This document shows, one piece after another, positions 1 to 8,186 of a stretch of 64,000 bases of DNA (its first letter is position 1; each line of letters begins with the position of its first letter). The notes below the pieces were generated by a model. That model saw nothing but the letters and a program-made list of their open reading frames with translations. It ran no database searches and was not told the origin of the DNA. Made by a program: the position numbers and the translations under genes. The stretch is from DASYPP01 sp036006525 (GTDB taxonomy: Bacteria > Gemmatimonadota > Gemmatimonadetes > Gemmatimonadales > GWC2-71-9). Where the stretch lies: positions 1-64,000 of the forward strand of contig DASYPP010000060.1 in NCBI GenBank assembly GCA_036006525.1, read 5' to 3'.

Positions 1-141
1 GGGAACGACGGGGCCGGCTCGGTCGTGGCCAAGGCGCTGGGCGCCGGGAAAGTCCGGGTAGAGCAGGATACGCTTCGGCGGGTGGATGTGAGCGTGATAC
101 TGGGGACGGATTTCAAGCCGGCAGCGGATCTGCATCCATAG
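1..141 (+). CDS. C-terminal fragment of a LytR_C-domain protein (5' end outside window)
   Basis: Frame 1 is open from the first base and ends at TAG 139-141, giving 46 residues. The tail 'VDVSVILGTDFKP' resembles the end of the LytR C-terminal domain, a small alpha/beta module found after LytR-CpsA-Psr (LCP) wall-glycopolymer ligases or alone on membrane-anchored proteins. In that family the last strand reads roughly D-V-x-V-x-L-G-x-D-F. The upstream residues 'NDGAGSVVAKALGAGKVRV' fit the preceding helix and strand. Too little is visible to say whether an LCP catalytic domain precedes it. It converges on the glycerate kinase gene, with an inverted-repeat element between the two stops. The family call rests on one motif. 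Confidence 0.5.
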   Translation, partial: GNDGAGSVVAKALGAGKVRVEQDTLRRVDVSVILGTDFKPAADLHP

Positions 142-157
142 TAGATGGATTCCAGTC

Positions 158-303
158 TTGTAAAAGCTCCTCGCGGAGAACGCGGTGCAGCGCGGCGGCC
201 GCGGTGAAAAGCAACAGCGTAGGTTGCTGCATGAAATTGTGACTTCTTGTGGTACCGCGTCCACCGCGTGTGCTCCGCGGTCACCGCGAGGAGCTTTTGC
301 AGG
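158..303. repeat. Family A inverted-repeat element (two arms, about 55-bp loop)
   Basis: The left arm starts near 158 with AAAAGCTCCTCGCGG, followed by GCGGTG/GCGCGG-type sub-repeats to about 206. The right arm (about 252-303) ends CCGCGAGGAGCTTTTGC, so the outer 15 or so bases are perfectly complementary and the inner parts imperfectly so. The loop is AT-richer and contains GACTTCTTGTGG (241-252), which recurs in the loop of the element at 56979-57184. It fills the gap between two convergent genes and abuts the glycerate kinase stop at 305. Confidence 0.8.
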
Positions 304-304
304 G

Positions 305-1588
305 CTAACCAGCCGTTCGAATCGCAACGACCACATCCCGAACGTTGGTCCCGGTCGGTCCGATGCGGAGCAAGCCACCAACGGCGTCCAGGGCAGGGTA
401 CGCGTCGTGCTGTTGGAGACATCTGACGGGATCGATTCCGGCGGCACGAATGAGCTGGGCCGTGTTTCCGTCTACGACAGCGCCGGCGGCGTCAGTCGGA
501 CCGTCCCTTCCATCGGTTCCCGCTGCCAGCAATGTGATGTCGTTCAGGCCCAGCTCCTCCAGCTCCAGGGCAGCCGCCAGGGCCAGCTCCTGGCACCGGC
601 CTCCCTGGCCCGAAGCATCGGAGAGCGTAACGGTGGTTTCCCCACCGAACAGGAGACAGGAGGAGGCCCTGAGGCCGCGGGTGGCCCGCGCGATCGCTTG
701 CCCTGCCGCTCGGGCTTCACCGGAAATCTCGGGGCTTTGCTCATCATCAGGGTGCCGTAGCCGAAGCGCCGTGAGTCCCAATCGACCGGCCTCCACCTCG
801 GCGGCGTCCAGTGCGGTGGTATTGTTCGCGATGACTGTATGGGTGACTCGCGCGAACGCCGGATCTCCGGGTTTCGGAGTTTCGGATCGTCCACCCAGCC
901 GGGTGTCCTCCAGTACCGATCGAACGCTGGCCGGCACCCGGAGCCAGAGTTTCGCTTCTTGAAGCACGGCGATGACATCCTCGGCCCGGGCAGGATCCGG
1001 TACACAGGGGCCCGAACCGATGCTCTCGAGCCGGTCGCCCGAGACGTCCGAGATCGCGAGCACCCGCACCGTAGCCCCGGCGATTCGTTCGGCCAACCGG
1101 CCGGCGCCCCAGCGACAGAAACGCTTGCGGACCAGGTTCGCCTGGTGAATGTCGAGGCCGGAGCGGAGCAGCAACTCGAAGAGGCGGGTGAGGTCGTCCC
1201 GGGAAATCCCGTCGACCGGGGCGGCGATGAGACTGCTGGTGCCGCCGGAGAGCAGCACCAGGACGCGATCGTTCGGATGTATTCGAGAGAGAAATGCGCC
1301 GAGGGCGTCAGCGGCTCGCTCCGAGCGCAGCCCGGGCACCGGGTGGTCGCCGGATTCGCCGTCGACGACGAGGGTAGGTCGGGCCTCCGCGCCCGACCGG
1401 CCATCGCCAATGATTTCCAGCGCGGCGGAGGTCATGGCGCGCGCCGCCTTGCCCAGGCCGGTCAGGAAGGTTCGCTGCCCGGTGTACTGACCCGGGTCCA
1501 GCGCTCGACCGACCCGCACCGCCGGATCTGCTCCGGCCACGGCCGCCCGATAGATCTGTTCCGCCAGCTCCCGACCTGATTCGGCCAT
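305..1588 (-). CDS. Glycerate 2-kinase (MOFRL/GckA family)
   Basis: A 427-residue protein, usual length for the ATP-dependent glycerate 2-kinases that convert D-glycerate to 2-phosphoglycerate in the cytosol. Visible family motifs are GLGKAA with Lys47 (the position of the catalytic lysine in characterised members), SGDHPVP, VLLSGGTSS, ISDVSGD..IGSGP, GGETTVTL, GGRCQE with the conserved Arg, AAGTDGRDGPTDAAG and the C-terminal GPTGTNVRDV. The usual Asn of GGRNQE is Cys here. Residues 64-72 (RSGAEARPT) are encoded by a family G palindromic repeat at 1373-1398. The gene is divergent from a 2-hydroxyacid dehydrogenase with 19 bp between start codons, so the pair probably shares a promoter region and a pathway from glyoxylate or hydroxypyruvate to glycolysis. 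Confidence 0.9.
   Translation of the reverse strand: MAESGRELAEQIYRAAVAGADPAVRVGRALDPGQYTGQRTFLTGLGKAARAMTSAALEIIGDGRSGAEARPTLVVDGESGDHPVPGLRSERAADALGAFLSRIHPNDRVLVLLSGGTSSLIAAPVDGISRDDLTRLFELLLRSGLDIHQANLVRKRFCRWGAGRLAERIAGATVRVLAISDVSGDRLESIGSGPCVPDPARAEDVIAVLQEAKLWLRVPASVRSVLEDTRLGGRSETPKPGDPAFARVTHTVIANNTTALDAAEVEAGRLGLTALRLRHPDDEQSPEISGEARAAGQAIARATRGLRASSCLLFGGETTVTLSDASGQGGRCQELALAAALELEELGLNDITLLAAGTDGRDGPTDAAGAVVDGNTAQLIRAAGIDPVRCLQQHDAYPALDAVGGLLRIGPTGTNVRDVVVAIRTAG
1373..1398. repeat. Family G palindrome inside the glycerate kinase gene
   Basis: TAGGTCGGGCCTCCGCGCCC followed by GACC. Its core is the exact reverse complement of the hairpin upstream of aspS (33078-33103). In the kinase frame it encodes RSGAEARPT. 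A near-identical peptide, RSGRDARPT, is encoded by the related unit inside meaB (46645-46706). Confidence 0.75.
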
Positions 1589-1607
1589 GATTGGAATCTA
1601 GCGTCCG

Positions 1608-2579
1608 ATGCCACTTCCCCGCGTCATCGCAACCCGGCGGTTGCCGGAGCCAGTGGAACGCGAGCTGGCCCGGGATTTCGACGCAATCCTCAATGCCGAC
1701 GATCACCAGTTCTCCGAGGCCGAGTTGCAGCAGGCGCTGCGGGAGGCCGACGGCGTGCTGTGCACGGTCACTGACCGGCTGACCTCTGCGGTCCTCGCTT
1801 CGGAGCCGCGGCGCTGCCGGATCCTGGCCAATTTCGGCGTCGGTTACAATCACATCGATATCGCCGAGGCGACCCGGCGGGGTCTCGTGGTCAGCAACAC
1901 GCCTGGCGTTCTCACCGAGACGACGGCCGACCTGGCCATGGCCCTGATCCTGATGGTCGCCCGGCGTGCCGGGGAAGGGGAGCGGGAAGTCCGCTCCGGC
2001 AAGTGGACCTCCTGGGGGCCGACCCACATGATGGGCGCCGACGTCTCGGGCCAGACCCTGGGCATCATCGGCCTGGGCCGGATTGGGCGCGCGGTTGCCC
2101 GGCGGGCGCATGCCGGGTTTGGCATGAAGGTGCTGGGTTATACGCCGCACCCCATTGCGGCGGCCGAAGCGGCCGAGCTCGGCGTCACCCAGCTGGGCAG
2201 CATCGAGGGCGTGCTGGCCGAATCTGACTTCGTGTCGCTCCATTGCCCGGCCAGCCCCGCGACGTTTCACCTGGTCCGTGCCGAGCGGCTGCGGCTCATG
2301 AAGCCCAGCGCGTTTCTCATCAACACCGCCCGGGGAGATATCGTGGATGAGCGCGACCTGGTACGGGCCCTGGACGAACAGTGGATCGCCGGCGCGGCCC
2401 TCGACGTCTACGAGCATGAGCCCCGGGTGCCGGCCGGGCTGCTGGGCCGGGAAAACGTCGTCCTGCTTCCCCACCTGGGCAGCGCGACACTGGCGACGCG
2501 AGTAGCTATGGGGCTAAAGGCCGTTGGAAACCTTCGGGCTTTCTTTCGGGATGGAAGGGCACCGGACCAAGTCGGATGA
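1608..2579 (+). CDS. D-2-hydroxyacid dehydrogenase (glyoxylate/hydroxypyruvate reductase type)
   Basis: A 323-residue NAD(P)-dependent dehydrogenase of the D-isomer-specific family. The N-terminal catalytic half carries ILANFGVGYNHID. The Rossmann GLGRIG loop is at residues 155-160, followed by the conserved substrate region LHCPASPAT. The catalytic Arg lies in NTARGDIVDE, the Glu in YEHEP and the His in LLPHLGSAT. The sequence order and spacing fit glycerate dehydrogenase/glyoxylate reductase rather than 3-phosphoglycerate dehydrogenase, which has an extra regulatory domain. The divergent neighbour is glycerate 2-kinase, which would use its product. The TGA stop is directly followed by an inverted-repeat element. 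Confidence 0.88.
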   Translation: MPLPRVIATRRLPEPVERELARDFDAILNADDHQFSEAELQQALREADGVLCTVTDRLTSAVLASEPRRCRILANFGVGYNHIDIAEATRRGLVVSNTPGVLTETTADLAMALILMVARRAGEGEREVRSGKWTSWGPTHMMGADVSGQTLGIIGLGRIGRAVARRAHAGFGMKVLGYTPHPIAAAEAAELGVTQLGSIEGVLAESDFVSLHCPASPATFHLVRAERLRLMKPSAFLINTARGDIVDERDLVRALDEQWIAGAALDVYEHEPRVPAGLLGRENVVLLPHLGSATLATRVAMGLKAVGNLRAFFRDGRAPDQVG

Positions 2580-2582
2580 CAA

Positions 2583-2636
2583 GAAGCTCCTCGCGAAGGC
2601 CGCGAAGAAGCGCGGTGACCGCGGCCTTTCGCTGGA
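2583..2636. repeat. Short family A hairpin element
   Basis: It begins 3 bp after the preceding stop with AGAAGCTCCTCGCG. CGAAGGCCGCG (about 2594-2604) then pairs with CGCGGCCTTTCG (about 2621-2632) across a short loop. It looks like a compact version of the larger two-arm elements. Confidence 0.65.
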
Positions 2637-2717
2637 AGTCGCTTTCCCCTATTGTTGGTGCGCCTTTCGGGCTCACCCACTCCCAGCGTTCCAGTCTACC
2701 TCCAGCGGTGGATGCCG

Positions 2718-3926
2718 ATGAATGATTCCCGCTTCCGGCTCTCGGTGATGATGTTCCTCCAGTACTTCATCTGGGGATCGTGGTTCGTCACCATGGGCAC
2801 CTACCTGACCGAGACCCTGAAGTTCACCGGCCAGCAGGTGGGCCTGGCCTACGGCGCCACCGCGATCGCGGCCCTGGTGTCGCCGTTTTTCATCGGGATC
2901 GTGGCAGACCGGTTCTTCGCCTCCGAGAAACTGCTGGCGATTCTGCACCTGGCCGGCGGCGTCATCATGTGGTACGTCTCGACCCGCACCACGTTCACCA
3001 CGTTCTATCCCGTCCTGATTCTCTACGCGCTCTGCTACATGCCGACCCTCTCGCTCACTAATGCCGTGGCGTTTCACCATGTCTCCGATCCGGCCCGGGA
3101 CTTTCCGCTGATCCGGGTGCTGGGGACGATCGGCTGGATCGTCGCCGGCATCGTGGTGGGCAAGGTGCTCCACGCCGACGCGCTGGCAACGCCGATGAAA
3201 CTCTGCGCCGGGGCGTCGATCGTGATGGGCCTCTACTCCTTCGCGCTGCCCCATACGCCGCCCAAGGCGGCCGGCACGCCGTTCAGCGCCCGCGACGCCC
3301 TGGGGCTCGATGCCCTGCAGCTGCTCAAGGATCGCTCCTTCCTGATCTTCGTGCTGGGCTCGTTCCTGCTCTGCATTCCGCTCCAGTTCTACTACACCTG
3401 GGCCAACCCCTTCCTGAACGAGATCAAGGTGAAGGATGCCGCCTTCATCCAGACTTTCGGGCAGATGTCGGAGATCGCGTTCATGCTGGCGCTGCCGTTC
3501 CTGCTCCGCCGTTATGGGATCAAGGTCATCATGCTGACCGGCATGCTGGCGTGGGCGCTGCGCTATGTCGCGTTCGGCTACGGCAACGCGGGCAGCGGTA
3601 TGTGGCTGATCCTGGCGGGCATCCTGCTGCACGGGGTGTGCTATGACTTCTTCTTCGTGAGTGGCCAGATCTACACCGACGAGCAGGCCGGTCCCCGCAT
3701 CCGCGCCGCGGCGCAGGGTTTCCTCAACTTCGTGACCAATGGATTGGGGTATTTCATCGGGGCGTTCGTATCGGGGCGCGTGGTGCAGCACTTCACCGAT
3801 CCCGCGGGCGCCCACAACTGGCACTCGATCTGGCTGGTGCCGGCGGCCGGCGCGGCGATGATCCTGCTGGTCTTCGCGCTCGCGTTCCGACCCAGGTTGG
3901 GGAATCCTTCACCGGCAACCAGATAG
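2718..3926 (+). CDS. Nucleoside:H+ symporter-like MFS transporter
   Basis: About 402 residues with a dozen hydrophobic segments, matching the NHS (NupG/XapB-like) branch of the major facilitator superfamily that imports nucleosides with protons. Family-like stretches are MMFLQYFIWGSWFVTMGTYL at the N-terminus, SPFFIGIVADRFFASEKLL (the loop 2-3 signature region), CYMPTLSLTNAVAFHH and IRVLGTIGWIVAG. Reading frames extend upstream to 2652, but those residues are not hydrophobic and lie in non-conserved sequence. ATG 2718 (or ATG 2712) places the first membrane segment correctly, with a GCGGTGG ribosome-binding candidate just upstream. Substrate is inferred from family only. It stands alone between repeat elements. 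Confidence 0.82.
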   Translation: MNDSRFRLSVMMFLQYFIWGSWFVTMGTYLTETLKFTGQQVGLAYGATAIAALVSPFFIGIVADRFFASEKLLAILHLAGGVIMWYVSTRTTFTTFYPVLILYALCYMPTLSLTNAVAFHHVSDPARDFPLIRVLGTIGWIVAGIVVGKVLHADALATPMKLCAGASIVMGLYSFALPHTPPKAAGTPFSARDALGLDALQLLKDRSFLIFVLGSFLLCIPLQFYYTWANPFLNEIKVKDAAFIQTFGQMSEIAFMLALPFLLRRYGIKVIMLTGMLAWALRYVAFGYGNAGSGMWLILAGILLHGVCYDFFFVSGQIYTDEQAGPRIRAAAQGFLNFVTNGLGYFIGAFVSGRVVQHFTDPAGAHNWHSIWLVPAAGAAMILLVFALAFRPRLGNPSPATR

Positions 3927-3935
3927 AGTGGGATA

Positions 3936-4085
3936 CGCAACAGCTCCTCGCGGCGGCCGCGGAGGTCCGGCGGTGACCGCGGCAAAACAACAACAACTAG
4001 AACTCTCAAGAAGTCGTACAGCAGTTGCTGTTCGCCGCGGCTTCCGCGCTTCACCGCGTCCGCCGCGAGGCGTTGTTGCCGGGTT
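3936..4085. repeat. Family A inverted-repeat element
   Basis: The left arm (about 3936-3982) carries GCAACAGCTCCTCGCGG and GCGG sub-repeats. The right arm (about 4031-4085) ends CCGCCGCGAGGCGTTGTTGC. The loop is A-rich. It starts 10 bp after the MFS stop and ends about 30 bp before the GH20 start. Confidence 0.8.
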
Positions 4086-4115
4086 CAACATGGAAAACGA
4101 TTTCACCGGTCCAGA

Positions 4116-5762
4116 ATGATTATTACGTTAGCATTGATCGTACTCACCAGTCCGCCGGCCGATACACTTCCGATCTCGATCATCCCGGAACCGGTCAGCA
4201 TCACCCGGGGAACCGGGGAATTCGTTCTCACGCCCGGCACCATGATCTGGACGGACAGCGCCACCTTTACGCTCGGCTACCAGCTGGCCGGGTACCTGGA
4301 GCCGGCCACCGGGATCGAGTTGCCGGTGACGACGCCGGGGACGCTCACCGCGAAGATCATCATTCTGCACATCGACCCGTCGCTCTCCCGGCTGGGGCCG
4401 GAAGGATACCGGCTGGTGGTGGAGTCGGAGCGGATCGTGATCATGGCTCCGGAGAGGGCGGGGCTGTTTTATGGCATCCAGACCCTGCGCCAGCTGTTTC
4501 CGCCGGCCATCTTCCGGGACGCGGTGGTCGGCACGCCGCGGTGGAGCGCTCCCGCGGTGACGATCGAGGACTACCCCCGCTTCAGCTGGCGCGGCGCCCA
4601 TCTCGATGTGTGCCGCCACTTCATGCCCAAGGAGTTCGTCAAGAAGTACATCGACCTGCTGGCCCTGCACAAGATGAACCGGTTCCACTGGCACCTCACC
4701 GACGACCAGGGCTGGCGGATCGAGATCAAGCGTTATCCCCGGCTCACCGAGATCGGCGCCTGGCGGCGGGAGAGCATGATCGGGCGGTTCTCCTCCGACC
4801 CGGACCGGCAGAACTTCGACGGCGTCCGGCACGGCGGGTTCTATACCCAGGACGATATCCGGGAGATCGTCGCCTACGCCGAGGACCGCTTCGTCACCAT
4901 TGTCCCCGAAATTGAAATGCCGGGCCACGCGCAGGCCGCGATTGCCGCCTATCCCTGGCTCGGTGTCAAAGGCGACTCGATCGACGTGCTGACGGCCTGG
5001 GGCGTGAGCGAATACATCCTCAATCCCAGCGACAGCGCCGTCACCTTCATGCAGGACGTGCTGACCGAGGTCATGGGGCTTTTCCCCGGCGCGTTCATGC
5101 ACGTCGGCGGCGACGAGGCGATCAAAAACCAGTGGCGGGCCAGTCCCCAGGTCCAGGCCAGGATCCGGCGGCTCCACCTGCACAACGAGGAAGAGATGCA
5201 GAGCTGGTTCATCCGGCAGATGGACCGGTTTCTCAACCAGCGGGGGCGGCGCCTGATCGGGTGGGACGAGATCCTCGAAGGCGGGCTGGCGGAGAATGCG
5301 GCGGTGATGTCGTGGCGGGGGATGAGCGGCGGCATCGCGGCGGCCCGGGCGGGACACGACGTCGTCATGGCACCGACCAGCAACACCTATTTCGACTATT
5401 ACCAGGGTCGCGACCTGCTGAACGAACCGCTGGCGATCGGCGGGTTCCTGCCGCTCGACTCGGTCTATGCGTTCGATCCGATGCCGCCCGACCTGCAGCC
5501 TGAATTCAGGAAACACATCCTGGGCGCCCAGGGCCAGCTCTGGTCCGAATACCTGAAGACGCCCAAGGAAGTGGAGTACATGGCGTACCCCCGGACGTCA
5601 GCCCTGGCGGAAGTGGTGTGGAGCCCGCCGGAGCGGAAGAATTACCAGGACTTCCTGGCCCGGCTGGGACCGCATCTCGAGCGGTTGCAGATCCTGGACG
5701 TGAACTTCCGCCCGATGCAGCAGGGCCGGATGCGCTGCTGCATGCGCACCGGGACCCGCTGA
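4116..5762 (+). CDS. Beta-N-acetylhexosaminidase (GH20), secreted
   Basis: A 548-residue protein with a short hydrophobic N-terminus (MIITLALIVLTSPPADT) that looks like a signal peptide. A GH20b-like domain follows (about 20-150), then the GH20 TIM barrel (about 155-500). Conserved strands include SWRGAHLDVCRHF, NRFHWHLTDDQGWRIEIK, VPEIEMPGHAQAA and HVGGDEA. The catalytic Asp-Glu pair is Asp333-Glu334, where Asp orients the substrate acetamido group and Glu is the acid/base. The enzyme should remove terminal GlcNAc/GalNAc from chitin fragments, glycoproteins or peptidoglycan fragments in the periplasm or outside the cell. The C-terminus ends in an unusual Cys/Arg-rich tail. The stop is directly followed by a repeat arm. 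Confidence 0.92.
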   Translation: MIITLALIVLTSPPADTLPISIIPEPVSITRGTGEFVLTPGTMIWTDSATFTLGYQLAGYLEPATGIELPVTTPGTLTAKIIILHIDPSLSRLGPEGYRLVVESERIVIMAPERAGLFYGIQTLRQLFPPAIFRDAVVGTPRWSAPAVTIEDYPRFSWRGAHLDVCRHFMPKEFVKKYIDLLALHKMNRFHWHLTDDQGWRIEIKRYPRLTEIGAWRRESMIGRFSSDPDRQNFDGVRHGGFYTQDDIREIVAYAEDRFVTIVPEIEMPGHAQAAIAAYPWLGVKGDSIDVLTAWGVSEYILNPSDSAVTFMQDVLTEVMGLFPGAFMHVGGDEAIKNQWRASPQVQARIRRLHLHNEEEMQSWFIRQMDRFLNQRGRRLIGWDEILEGGLAENAAVMSWRGMSGGIAAARAGHDVVMAPTSNTYFDYYQGRDLLNEPLAIGGFLPLDSVYAFDPMPPDLQPEFRKHILGAQGQLWSEYLKTPKEVEYMAYPRTSALAEVVWSPPERKNYQDFLARLGPHLERLQILDVNFRPMQQGRMRCCMRTGTR

Positions 5763-5815
5763 CAAACAGCAACAGCTCCCCGCGGAACTCGCCGAACGCG
5801 CGCGGAACGGCTCCA
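5763..5815. repeat. Solitary left arm of a family A element
   Basis: ACAGCAACAGCTCCCCGCGG plus GCG-rich sub-repeats resemble the left arm at 3936-3982. No matching right arm follows. Instead a different inverted repeat (family I) begins at once, suggesting truncation or nested insertion. Confidence 0.5.
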
Positions 5816-6066
5816 GCCTTACCGCGACTTCCGTCGCTGCTCGGCACATCGTCGCCTTACGGCGACTCCTATGGGCTAGATCGCTTTAATCTGCGAATTG
5901 AAAATGGAGAATATCGAGAGGCTTGGGTTTTCGGAAGCCGTTCGGAGCCTGATTTCCGCCCTTCATCGAGCTGCGGAAGTATGCGTGGTTAGAGCAACCG
6001 AGAGTCAGTGGCTGTAGTCGCCTTCAGGCGACGTTGTGCCGAGCAGCGACGTGAGTCGCGGAAAAC
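5816..6066. repeat. Family I long inverted repeat (arms about 57 bp, about 135-bp loop)
   Basis: The left arm 5816-5872 contains GTCGCTGCTCGGCACA and GTCGCCTTACGGCGAC. The right arm 6007-6066 contains GTCGCCTTCAGGCGAC and TGTGCCGAGCAGCGAC and is its imperfect reverse complement. Each arm also has an internal GTCGCC/GGCGAC hairpin. The loop (5873-6006) shows no convincing gene. With the preceding solo arm this accounts for the whole 307-bp non-coding gap. Confidence 0.8.
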
Positions 6067-6069
6067 GAT

Positions 6070-7311
6070 TCAAGGCCGCCACATTCCTTTGGCCACCGCG
6101 GGCCGGAACTTGTCGAGGCCGCGGGGCGGAAACTCGATCGTTCTCCCCGACTCCGCCGCCATGTACGCGGCCATCAGGATCTTCACCACTTCCAGCCCAT
6201 CCGCGAACGTCAGGAGCGGCTTCTCGCCCTTCAGGAACACCCGTACAAAGTGCCGGTCCTCGGCCTCGTAGCCGTAGGCGGCGGGTTCGTTGGGAACCAC
6301 CGGCATGAGCCCCATTTCCGCATTCTGCTTTTCGACCAGATCCTCGCCGGACTTGCCCTTGACCTCCCGGCTGAAAAACAGCTTGAGCTCGCTCTCCAGC
6401 GTATTCCAGGTCATGGAATACTCGGGCCCCAACAGCTCGCCGGAGAGCCGGAGGCCGGCGCCCACGAAGCTCCATGACGTGGTGGCCTCGCCGATCAATG
6501 GAAGTCCGTTCCTGTCCTCGAACTCGATGGAGACGCTGGCGAAGTCCTCCGAGGGGCGCTTGAGGTAATCCACTTCCTTGCCCATCGTGCGGGCCAGCCG
6601 CCGGGCATATTCCGGCCGCGACCACTTGAGACTGGCGATGCGGGCCGAGAGGCGGACGGGACGGATGGCGGCGCGATCATCGCCCGGCTTGGTGAGCAGG
6701 AAGCGGACGACCTCGACCGAGTGGCACATCATGTCGTTGAGGACACCGCCGCCCTGCAGCCGTCCCTGCCAGAACCACGGCATGTGAGGACCGCTGTGTT
6801 CCTCGGCGGCGCGGGCCAGGTAGGGGCGCCCAGTGAGCGCGGCGCCCCGGGCCCAGATGAGATCACGGCCCCGGGTGACGCCGGGCGAAAACAGCTGGTT
6901 CTCCAGGTAGCCGGTCTGGAGACCCACGCTATTGACCAGCTTCACCACCTGTTTGGCTTCTTCGACATTCCTGGCCAGCGGTTTCTCGCTGGCGAGACCC
7001 TTCAGCTCGCCCCGGCCCCGCTTGATCGTGTCCACGATCTCTTCCACGTTTTCGATCCGGGCCTGGTTGGGCCCGCAGAGCCAGAGGGCGTCGATCGCCG
7101 GGTCGGCCACCATCTCGGCGATCGAGCGATAGGCCCGGGCCGGGCCGACGTCGAGCTGGCGCGCGAAGTTCGCGGTATCGCCCGCGCGCTTCGGGTTGGG
7201 ACTCCAGATGCCCAGCACGTCCGCATCGCGCACGCCCTGGAAGGCCTGGAGGTGGAAACGGGTATTAAATCCGCTCCCGATAAAACCAACGCCGAGTCGT
7301 TTCTTGCTCAT
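6070..7311 (-). CDS. Gfo/Idh/MocA family oxidoreductase
   Basis: A 413-residue NAD(P)-dependent sugar/cyclitol oxidoreductase-family protein. The N-terminal Rossmann fold has GVGFIGSGFNTRFH, followed by DALWLCGPN and the family hallmark SEKPLA. The C-terminal substrate domain contains GGGVLNDMMCHSVEV, the usual GG.l.D...H region with the catalytic-site His. The spacing and C-terminal ending (FPPRGLDKFRPAV) are typical of the large environmental clade found next to GMC dehydrogenases and TIM-barrel isomerases. It is the last gene of a minus-strand cluster (isomerase, GMC, subunit 3, this gene) and probably acts on a keto-sugar intermediate. The exact substrate cannot be read from sequence. Confidence 0.85.
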   Translation of the reverse strand: MSKKRLGVGFIGSGFNTRFHLQAFQGVRDADVLGIWSPNPKRAGDTANFARQLDVGPARAYRSIAEMVADPAIDALWLCGPNQARIENVEEIVDTIKRGRGELKGLASEKPLARNVEEAKQVVKLVNSVGLQTGYLENQLFSPGVTRGRDLIWARGAALTGRPYLARAAEEHSGPHMPWFWQGRLQGGGVLNDMMCHSVEVVRFLLTKPGDDRAAIRPVRLSARIASLKWSRPEYARRLARTMGKEVDYLKRPSEDFASVSIEFEDRNGLPLIGEATTSWSFVGAGLRLSGELLGPEYSMTWNTLESELKLFFSREVKGKSGEDLVEKQNAEMGLMPVVPNEPAAYGYEAEDRHFVRVFLKGEKPLLTFADGLEVVKILMAAYMAAESGRTIEFPPRGLDKFRPAVAKGMWRP

Positions 7312-7346
7312 GAGTGGGGTAGGGTAGGAGAGATCAGGCGGTTGTT

Positions 7347-7447
7347 ATTCCTCACGAAAGCCGCGAAATCCCACGAAAGCCACGGAACAATGAGCGTTTA
7401 TTGCTTGTTTGTGGTCTTCGTACGATTCGCGGTTTTCGTGAGGATAT
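7347..7447. repeat. Family A-like inverted repeat between two minus-strand genes
   Basis: The left arm CCTCACGAAAGCCGCGAAAT... (7349-7384) pairs with the right arm ...TTCGCGGTTTTCGTGAGG (about 7411-7443). Units of the type (C)ACGAAAGCC repeat within the arms. It separates the Gfo/Idh/MocA gene from the subunit-3 gene of the same cluster. Confidence 0.75.
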
Positions 7448-7466
7448 GTTCTCTGCATCTCTTGGT

Positions 7467-8078
7467 TTACTCCGAGTAGTGGACGCCCAGCTTGTTGAGG
7501 GCTTCGGGCGGGCAACCCTTCCACTCCGGGACAAAGGTATTGCCTTTGTACTGGAGATCCTCCACGCCGAGCTTGCTGGAGAAAAACGCCGACGCCGTCA
7601 TGTCGCGGAACCGGTTGAAGAAGGCCACCCCATGGCTCAATTCCGGCTTCGCCTTGGCGGGCCATGCGATCTCGTCGAGCAGGGCGGCGCGCTGGGTCCC
7701 CGAGCAGGTCAGGAACGGCTGGCCGTAGCGGTCCCGGCACTCGTTGTCGATCCAGGCGAGGCCGCCCCGGACCGCCCCCTGGTTGTCGGGGTAGGTGGTG
7801 AGGATGAAGTCCATGAACTCGGGCGCGCCCGCATCGGTCGCGCTGCCGGAGCGTTCGTCGGCGGGGATGATGAGATCGGCCAGCAGCTTCACGGTGTCGA
7901 ACTCGTGGGGCGAGAAGAACGTTGGCGCGTAGGCCTGGCCGGTGAGCGCGGCGTTCCGCTGAGCTTCGACCACGGCTTCGCGGGCGCGGCGGACCGCGCC
8001 GGGCGGCCACTTGAGCACGGTAGAGAGCGGGGTCAGCGCCAGCATGCCGACGATGTCGCGGCGGGTCATATCAGCCAT
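7467..8078 (-). CDS. GMC dehydrogenase small subunit (gluconate 2-dehydrogenase subunit 3 family)
   Basis: 203 residues. The N-terminus MADMTRRDIVGMLALTPL has a twin-arginine pair and a hydrophobic stretch, as in the Tat-exported gamma subunits of FAD-dependent sugar dehydrogenases. In characterised three-subunit enzymes this subunit carries the catalytic GMC subunit across the membrane as a hitchhiker. The body contains ADLIIPADERSGSATDAGAP and a WIDNECRDRYGQPF helix region, typical of this family. It is transcribed just after the GMC gene, with a family C repeat between them. No cytochrome c subunit is present nearby, so the electron acceptor is unknown. Confidence 0.85.
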   Translation of the reverse strand: MADMTRRDIVGMLALTPLSTVLKWPPGAVRRAREAVVEAQRNAALTGQAYAPTFFSPHEFDTVKLLADLIIPADERSGSATDAGAPEFMDFILTTYPDNQGAVRGGLAWIDNECRDRYGQPFLTCSGTQRAALLDEIAWPAKAKPELSHGVAFFNRFRDMTASAFFSSKLGVEDLQYKGNTFVPEWKGCPPEALNKLGVHYSE

Positions 8079-8102
8079 ATCGGACTCCTACGTTGATTTG
8101 AG

Positions 8103-8186
8103 AGCGTATGGCATATGGCGTATGGCAGTACCGAGAGACGTCACACTCCGCCTGTCACTGCCATAAGCTATATGCCATATGCCATT
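8103..8186. repeat. Family C inverted repeat (TATGGCA units)
   Basis: The left arm GCGTATGGCATATGGCGTATGGC (8105-8127) consists of three near-identical 7-9 bp units. The right arm (about 8158-8184) is GCCATAAGC, TATATGCCATATGCC, its complement. The GMC stop codon TAA (minus strand, 8185-8187) abuts the right arm. The same family recurs at 40441-40577. Confidence 0.85.

Noticed and set aside
5816..6066. Insertion sequence or MITE with terminal inverted repeats
   Set aside because: No transposase fits in the 134-bp loop and no target-site duplication could be recognised at the ends. It is listed as an inverted-repeat element only.
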